Below the pieces are notes generated by a model. The model was given only the letters and a program-made list of their open reading frames with translations. It had not been told where the DNA came from and searched no databases. The position numbers and the translations under genes are program-made. A DNA stretch of 64,000 nucleotides from NCBI GenBank assembly GCA_003142595.1, contig PLMU01000003.1:318501-382500 (forward strand), read 5' to 3'. How positions within the stretch are numbered: position 1 is the first letter of the stretch; every line of letters begins with the position of its first letter. This DNA comes from Phycisphaerales bacterium (lineage in GTDB: Bacteria > Planctomycetota > Phycisphaerae > Sedimentisphaerales > UBA12454). This document shows, one piece after another, positions 60,177-64,000 of the stretch.

Positions 60177-61700
60177 TTACGTTTCTGAAATTTTTCGCCA
60201 ATTCCTGCCGTCTTTTTGAATAAGAGCGTCTGCCTGTGAAAAACTCTCGCCTCCTGCCGGATAAAAATAAGGTTCCGCGTCATTTTGCTGCCAGTTTTTA
60301 AGAACATTATCAATAAGTCCCCAGGCCAGTTTTACATCGTCAATCCTTGTAAACAGGGTCTGGTCGCCTGTCGTGCAATCCAGCAGAAGTCTTTGGTATG
60401 CATCCGGCAGTTCTGCGCCGAACACCTCGGTGTAATTAAAATCCATTTCAAGTGTTCCGATACACATTTTCGCTCCCGGCCTCTTGGCCTCGAACGATAA
60501 ATTTATACCTTCTTTTGGCTGAATTTTAAGCACAAGGACATTTGCCGGCAAATCTTCTATTCCCGCCGAGGCAAACATCAGGTGCGGCACCTTTTTAAAG
60601 ATTACCGCTATTTCCGTAACACGCTGGGCTAGTCTCTTACCTGTTCGCAGATAAAAAGGCACGGACTGCCATCTCCAGTTATCCACGAAAAGTCTGGTGG
60701 CAATGTATGTTTCAGTTTTTGAATTTTTGTCTACATCGGCTTCCTGCCGGTAAGCCGGGATGTTTTTTCCATCAGCAATACCCTGGGCATACTGTCCTCT
60801 TACAATATCTTCGTTGCATGGGTCAAGGCTGAATGGCCGAATACTCCGCAGAAGTTTTATCTTTTCATCACGGATATGCTCTGCGTCGAATGATGGCGGC
60901 GGTTCCATCGCGACAAGTGAAAGCATACTGAGCATATGATTGACGAACATATCACGAAGAGCGCCGCTCTTATCGTAATAACTGCCGCGAGATTCGATGC
61001 CGATGGATTCTGCAATTGTTATCTGAATATGGTCGATATAATTGCGATTCCATATCGGCTCAAAAATCGAGTTGGCAAAACGAAACATCATTATATTCTG
61101 AACGGTTTCTTTGCCGAGGTAATGGTCTATTCTGTAAAGTTGCTTCTCTGAGAACCATTTACTTATACAATCATTAAGTTCTGTGGCGCTGGCTAAATCT
61201 TTTCCAAAAGGCTTCTCAACAACCAACCTGGCGAAACTTTCTTCATTTTTATTAAGACCTGCCTGTCCCAGATTTTCTACTACATCCGGATACATCGCCG
61301 GCGGCAAAGCGAGATAAAAAATCCTGCCGAAGTTTTTACCATATTTTTTGTCGAGTTCGACCAGGGTATTTTGTATTTCGTTATATAAATTTTTATCGTC
61401 GTAATCGCCGCTGACATAGAAAAAGCTGCTTAAAAACTTTTCAGATTCAGCGAGAAAATCTTTTGTTGCCTCGGCAGCGATTTTTCTCAAATCTTCATTA
61501 CTTAGTTTTTTTCTGCCGCAGCCGAGAAATAAAAATCCATTATCCAGCAATCCTCTTTTAAAGAGATTGGCAAGGGCCGGAATGAGTTTTCTTTTTGTTA
61601 AATCGCCGGAAGCGCCGAAAACAATAAACACGCAAGGCGGCGCAGGCGACTCAACGCAAAGCATTTGCTGGCATACAGCCGATGGACTGATTTTTGCCAT
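60177..61700 (-). CDS. zwf: Glucose-6-phosphate 1-dehydrogenase
   Basis: 507 residues, normal length. NADP motif GASGDLTKRKL near 29-39, active-site RIDHYLGKE, and a C-terminal EAKRPG-type segment. It produces NADPH and 6-phosphogluconolactone. The usual partners pgl and gnd are absent; instead it sits between rubredoxin and the siroheme protein, so its role may be to supply reductant for stress defence. Confidence 0.96.
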   Translation of the reverse strand: MAKISPSAVCQQMLCVESPAPPCVFIVFGASGDLTKRKLIPALANLFKRGLLDNGFLFLGCGRKKLSNEDLRKIAAEATKDFLAESEKFLSSFFYVSGDYDDKNLYNEIQNTLVELDKKYGKNFGRIFYLALPPAMYPDVVENLGQAGLNKNEESFARLVVEKPFGKDLASATELNDCISKWFSEKQLYRIDHYLGKETVQNIMMFRFANSIFEPIWNRNYIDHIQITIAESIGIESRGSYYDKSGALRDMFVNHMLSMLSLVAMEPPPSFDAEHIRDEKIKLLRSIRPFSLDPCNEDIVRGQYAQGIADGKNIPAYRQEADVDKNSKTETYIATRLFVDNWRWQSVPFYLRTGKRLAQRVTEIAVIFKKVPHLMFASAGIEDLPANVLVLKIQPKEGINLSFEAKRPGAKMCIGTLEMDFNYTEVFGAELPDAYQRLLLDCTTGDQTLFTRIDDVKLAWGLIDNVLKNWQQNDAEPYFYPAGGESFSQADALIQKDGRNWRKISET

Positions 61701-61710
61701 ATTAATTCTT

Positions 61711-61872
61711 TTAATCTATCGGCTCGAATTCATCCTTTGATGCGCCGCATTCCGGACATACCCAGGTATCCGGAATATCTTCGAACGCAGTTCCCGGCTC
61801 AACGCCGTTTTCCGGATCTCCCTTTGCAGGATCATAGATATAACCACACATAAGGCATTTATACTTTTTCAT
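61711..61872 (-). CDS. Rubredoxin
   Basis: 53 residues. Iron ligands C6, C9, C39 and C42 lie in KCLMCGY and CPECGA; YDP, PGT and DTW are typical. The small iron carrier delivers electrons to flavodiiron protein and superoxide reductase. AAAGGAG lies 8 bases before the ATG. It lies 10 bases before zwf. Confidence 0.97.
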   Translation of the reverse strand: MKKYKCLMCGYIYDPAKGDPENGVEPGTAFEDIPDTWVCPECGASKDEFEPID

Positions 61873-61906
61873 AGTTTTATCTCCTTTTTGGAATTACTGT
61901 TTTCTG

Positions 61907-62446
61907 TTAATTTAGCTCTGACGATTTTTTCTGATAAGTTGCCGCTGTTCTTGGCGTTCTTCCGCCCTTTACGTCACGGTAGTAATTGTAAGTCATCGCG
62001 ATTTTGCCGTTATGGAATTGCTCGCAGGCGACGACTTTACCTATAAACAGCGTATGACTTCCGGCATCGATAGTATTTATCACCTCTGCTTCAACGCAGC
62101 CGGTAGTATTTTCAAGGACAATCGGACAGCCTGTTGCGCCTTTTTTAAAGGTTGTCTGTTTGAATTTATCTAAATCTCTGCCTGACCGAAAACCAAACAT
62201 TCCGATAAGTTTCAGCGGTGCGTCTTCAGCAAGAACAGAGACGGCGAAGAGCTTGCTGCCGCTTATAAATTCATGTGTGAGATTTTCCTTGCTGATACTT
62301 GCGGCGATTATAGGCGGCTCAGGTGTAATCTGAAAAACTGCGTTTGCGGTGCAGCCATTGACGGCGTCGGCCTTAATGGAACTTACTATATACATTCCAT
62401 AGTTAAGCTGAAACAGAGCCTCTAAATCTATTTTGCCTGTATCCAT
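61907..62446 (-). CDS. Flavin reductase-like protein, likely NAD(P)H:rubredoxin oxidoreductase
   Basis: 179 residues of the FMN-binding split-barrel family. The start ALFQLNYGMYIVSS and TANAVFQITPEPPIIAASIS match the flavin domain of high-molecular-weight rubredoxin (Hrb), the partner of FprA. Here the rubredoxin is a separate gene 34 bases downstream. ATG 62446 has a modest GGCGAG. It lies 13 bases after dfx. Confidence 0.9.
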   Translation of the reverse strand: MDTGKIDLEALFQLNYGMYIVSSIKADAVNGCTANAVFQITPEPPIIAASISKENLTHEFISGSKLFAVSVLAEDAPLKLIGMFGFRSGRDLDKFKQTTFKKGATGCPIVLENTTGCVEAEVINTIDAGSHTLFIGKVVACEQFHNGKIAMTYNYYRDVKGGRTPRTAATYQKKSSELN

Positions 62447-62459
62447 ATTCTCGCCTGTT

Positions 62460-62834
62460 TTACGCTTTCCAAAGTCCGTGAATATTGCAGTATTCTCTGG
62501 CACTTACACTGACTGCGTCAATCATAAAAACCGCTTCAGGCTTTTGGCCCGGCGCAAGGAATTGTCTGTAAGCTCTTTCATCTGCAATAAGCTCAATCCA
62601 TTCTATGTAATGTTTTTCTTCCATCGGATGAGCGACTGAACCAACCTTGACTTTATATCCGCCGGCGATTTTCTCTATTACCGGCACATGTTTTTCCTTT
62701 GCCCCGTCGGTTGTGTTTTCCACAAAAAGTTTCATAGACTGGCCGCAGCAGACAAGCTCGCCGTCGCCGCCGTGGGTAACCTCAACAATATTTCCGCACG
62801 CCATACACTTGTAAATTTCAAGTTTCTTTGCCAT
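62460..62834 (-). CDS. dfx: Desulfoferrodoxin (2Fe superoxide reductase)
   Basis: 124 residues. Centre I has C10, C13, C29 and C30; centre II has H49, H69, H75, C116 and H119, with E47-K48 of the EKHVP motif. All positions match the classical desulfoferrodoxin numbering. It reduces superoxide to peroxide using rubredoxin electrons and releases no O2. ATG 62834 has AAAGGTG; ATG three codons earlier is less likely. Confidence 0.97.
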   Translation of the reverse strand: MAKKLEIYKCMACGNIVEVTHGGDGELVCCGQSMKLFVENTTDGAKEKHVPVIEKIAGGYKVKVGSVAHPMEEKHYIEWIELIADERAYRQFLAPGQKPEAVFMIDAVSVSAREYCNIHGLWKA

Positions 62835-62849
62835 ATTTCGCACCTTTCA

Positions 62850-64000
62850 TTATTTTTTATGTCTCTTTGCTATCTCTTCTGCCAGTTTATCGAGTTTCTG
62901 AAAATCTTCGCTTTTCGGCTCGCCCTTGGCGATTATAGGCTCGAGTATTTCCGCACTGCTGTTGGCAAGCAGTCCTTTCAATTGCTCGACCATTCTGCCT
63001 CCCCATCCGAACGAACCTATAACGGCAAGGTATTTTGTTTTCGGTCTCAGCGCGTTTACAAGAAATGCCGCCTGTGCCGCCGCCGGATGAGCTCCGGAAA
63101 GAACGGTCGGACTTGCCAGGACTATCCCGGCAGCATCGACCATCTCTATCGCAAGTTTACCGATATCGACTCCAATAAGGTTGAACTGTTTTACGCCGAT
63201 GTTTCTTTTGATAAGAGCGTCAACAAGATATTCAACCATCTTTTTTGTGCTGCCGTGCATTGAAACGTAAGCGACGATAACTTTATTTTCTACTTCATCG
63301 CTAATCCATTTTTTATATGCGTCAATGATAAACTTCGGCTCGTCATATAACTGCCCATGACTTGGCGCGATTATCGCAATATCAAGGTCTTTTATTTTTT
63401 CAAGATTTTTTACAATTGGCCCCCTGAACGGCATCATTATTTCCGCGTAATACCGCTTTGCGCTCTCATAAACTTTTGCCTGGTCGATAACAAACAAATC
63501 GCTTGAGGCGAGATGTGAGCCGAAAAAGTCGCACGAGAATAGTATTTTATCTTCCACAAGGTATGTTGAGAATGTTTCCGGCCAATGCACCCAGGGCGTA
63601 AAAATGAATTTAAGGGTTTTATCGCCTAAAGATAGTTCCTGACCATCTTCAATTGTTATAAACTTATCTTTGCTGATTCCCATAAGGTCGATAAGCATAT
63701 TTTTGCATTTTTCATTTGTAACGACCTTTGCATCCGGATAAATTTCCAGCACGTTCGGAATTGAGCCTGAGTGGTCCTGCTCTGCGTGATGGCTTATCAG
63801 GTAATCGATTTTTTTTATGCCGGACTCGACAATATTTGTTATAAGCGTTTCAATTTTTGGAGGGTCAACTGTGTCAATCAAGGCGATTTTTTCACTGCCC
63901 TTTACGATATAGGCATTGTAACTTGTGCCATCCGGCAAAGGAATAAGCTCATCGAACAGTTTTCTGTCCCAGTCAATCGCGCCAACTTCAAGTATGTTAG
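62850..64000 (-). CDS. Flavodiiron protein (FprA-type; 5' end outside window)
   Basis: About 383 residues are visible; the frame stays open to the right edge, where LEVGAIDWDRKLFDELIPLP is read, so the N-terminus (about 15-20 residues) is missing. The metallo-lactamase domain has HHAEQDHSG, WVHWPET, CDFFGSH and APSHGQ (diiron ligands), followed by a flavodoxin domain with FMN loop SMHGSTKKM. It reduces O2 or NO with electrons from rubredoxin. It leads the operon with dfx, flavin reductase, rubredoxin, zwf and the siroheme protein. Confidence 0.95.
   Translation of the reverse strand, partial: NILEVGAIDWDRKLFDELIPLPDGTSYNAYIVKGSEKIALIDTVDPPKIETLITNIVESGIKKIDYLISHHAEQDHSGSIPNVLEIYPDAKVVTNEKCKNMLIDLMGISKDKFITIEDGQELSLGDKTLKFIFTPWVHWPETFSTYLVEDKILFSCDFFGSHLASSDLFVIDQAKVYESAKRYYAEIMMPFRGPIVKNLEKIKDLDIAIIAPSHGQLYDEPKFIIDAYKKWISDEVENKVIVAYVSMHGSTKKMVEYLVDALIKRNIGVKQFNLIGVDIGKLAIEMVDAAGIVLASPTVLSGAHPAAAQAAFLVNALRPKTKYLAVIGSFGWGGRMVEQLKGLLANSSAEILEPIIAKGEPKSEDFQKLDKLAEEIAKRHKK

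Noticed and set aside
62850-63938. Flavodiiron gene starting at TTG 63938
   Set aside because: The frame stays open to the window edge and the upstream residues match the conserved family N-terminus, so the gene is truncated by the window.

Overview
The window looks like a chromosomal segment of an anaerobic or microaerotolerant bacterium, most plausibly a planctomycete of the Phycisphaerae/Sedimentisphaerales type. This is inference. It rests on moderate GC with AT-rich spacers, an HNH-AP2 endonuclease, an odd sigma-70 with extra N-terminal helix-turn-helix domains, a PurS-PurL fusion, fused electron-transfer flavoproteins, and superoxide reductase, flavodiiron protein and hybrid-cluster protein instead of catalase-type defences. 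I saw no rRNA, tRNA or CRISPR array.

Layout. 1-4 kb: small exported or membrane hypotheticals, a PilZ protein and several copies of a dispersed hairpin repeat. 4.1-6.6 kb: a soluble PAS histidine kinase and its NtrC-type sigma-54 activator, driven by a consensus sigma-70 promoter that appears to give a leaderless mRNA. 6.6-18.9 kb: housekeeping genes (tyrA-purL-purQ operon, accA, recR, dnaX, SRP RNA, ferredoxin, proC) with a four-helix-bundle gene inside simple inverted repeats and a truncated second copy of the proC start. 19.1-22.1 kb: accessory island with a divergent retron-like reverse transcriptase, an XRE regulator, a small helical protein and a structured untranslated region behind one promoter, followed by an HNH-AP2 endonuclease. 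22-28.5 kb: unusual sigma factor, orphan corrinoid protein, fused EtfB-EtfA and an eight-cysteine ETF:quinone oxidoreductase. 28.7-42 kb: thioredoxin-like protein, iron alcohol dehydrogenase, an orphan structured RNA candidate, beta-hydroxyacid dehydrogenase, hemL, a PpiD-like anchored protein, clpB and alkaline phosphatase. 42-56 kb: a frameshifted polytopic protein, rnr, rpsT, a TPR protein, prmC, the TPP-riboswitch-controlled thiFSGH operon, and glyQS-pspC-yhcH-asnS.

55.7-64 kb is a coherent stress-defence block on the minus strand in two units. One is flavodiiron protein, superoxide reductase, flavin reductase, rubredoxin, glucose-6-phosphate dehydrogenase and a siroheme-type reductase; together these could carry electrons from NADPH or NADH through flavin and rubredoxin to O2, NO or superoxide. 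The other is an Rrf2 regulator with a perfect palindromic operator over its own -10 box, then hybrid-cluster protein, cupin, Fe-S protein and a permease.

The strongest candidates for new biology are the retron-like cassette (19.1-21.15 kb), a nine-A slippage site in dnaX with immediate stops in both other frames, and the orphan RNA near 31.6 kb. All functional statements come from reading the sequence; no database search was possible.
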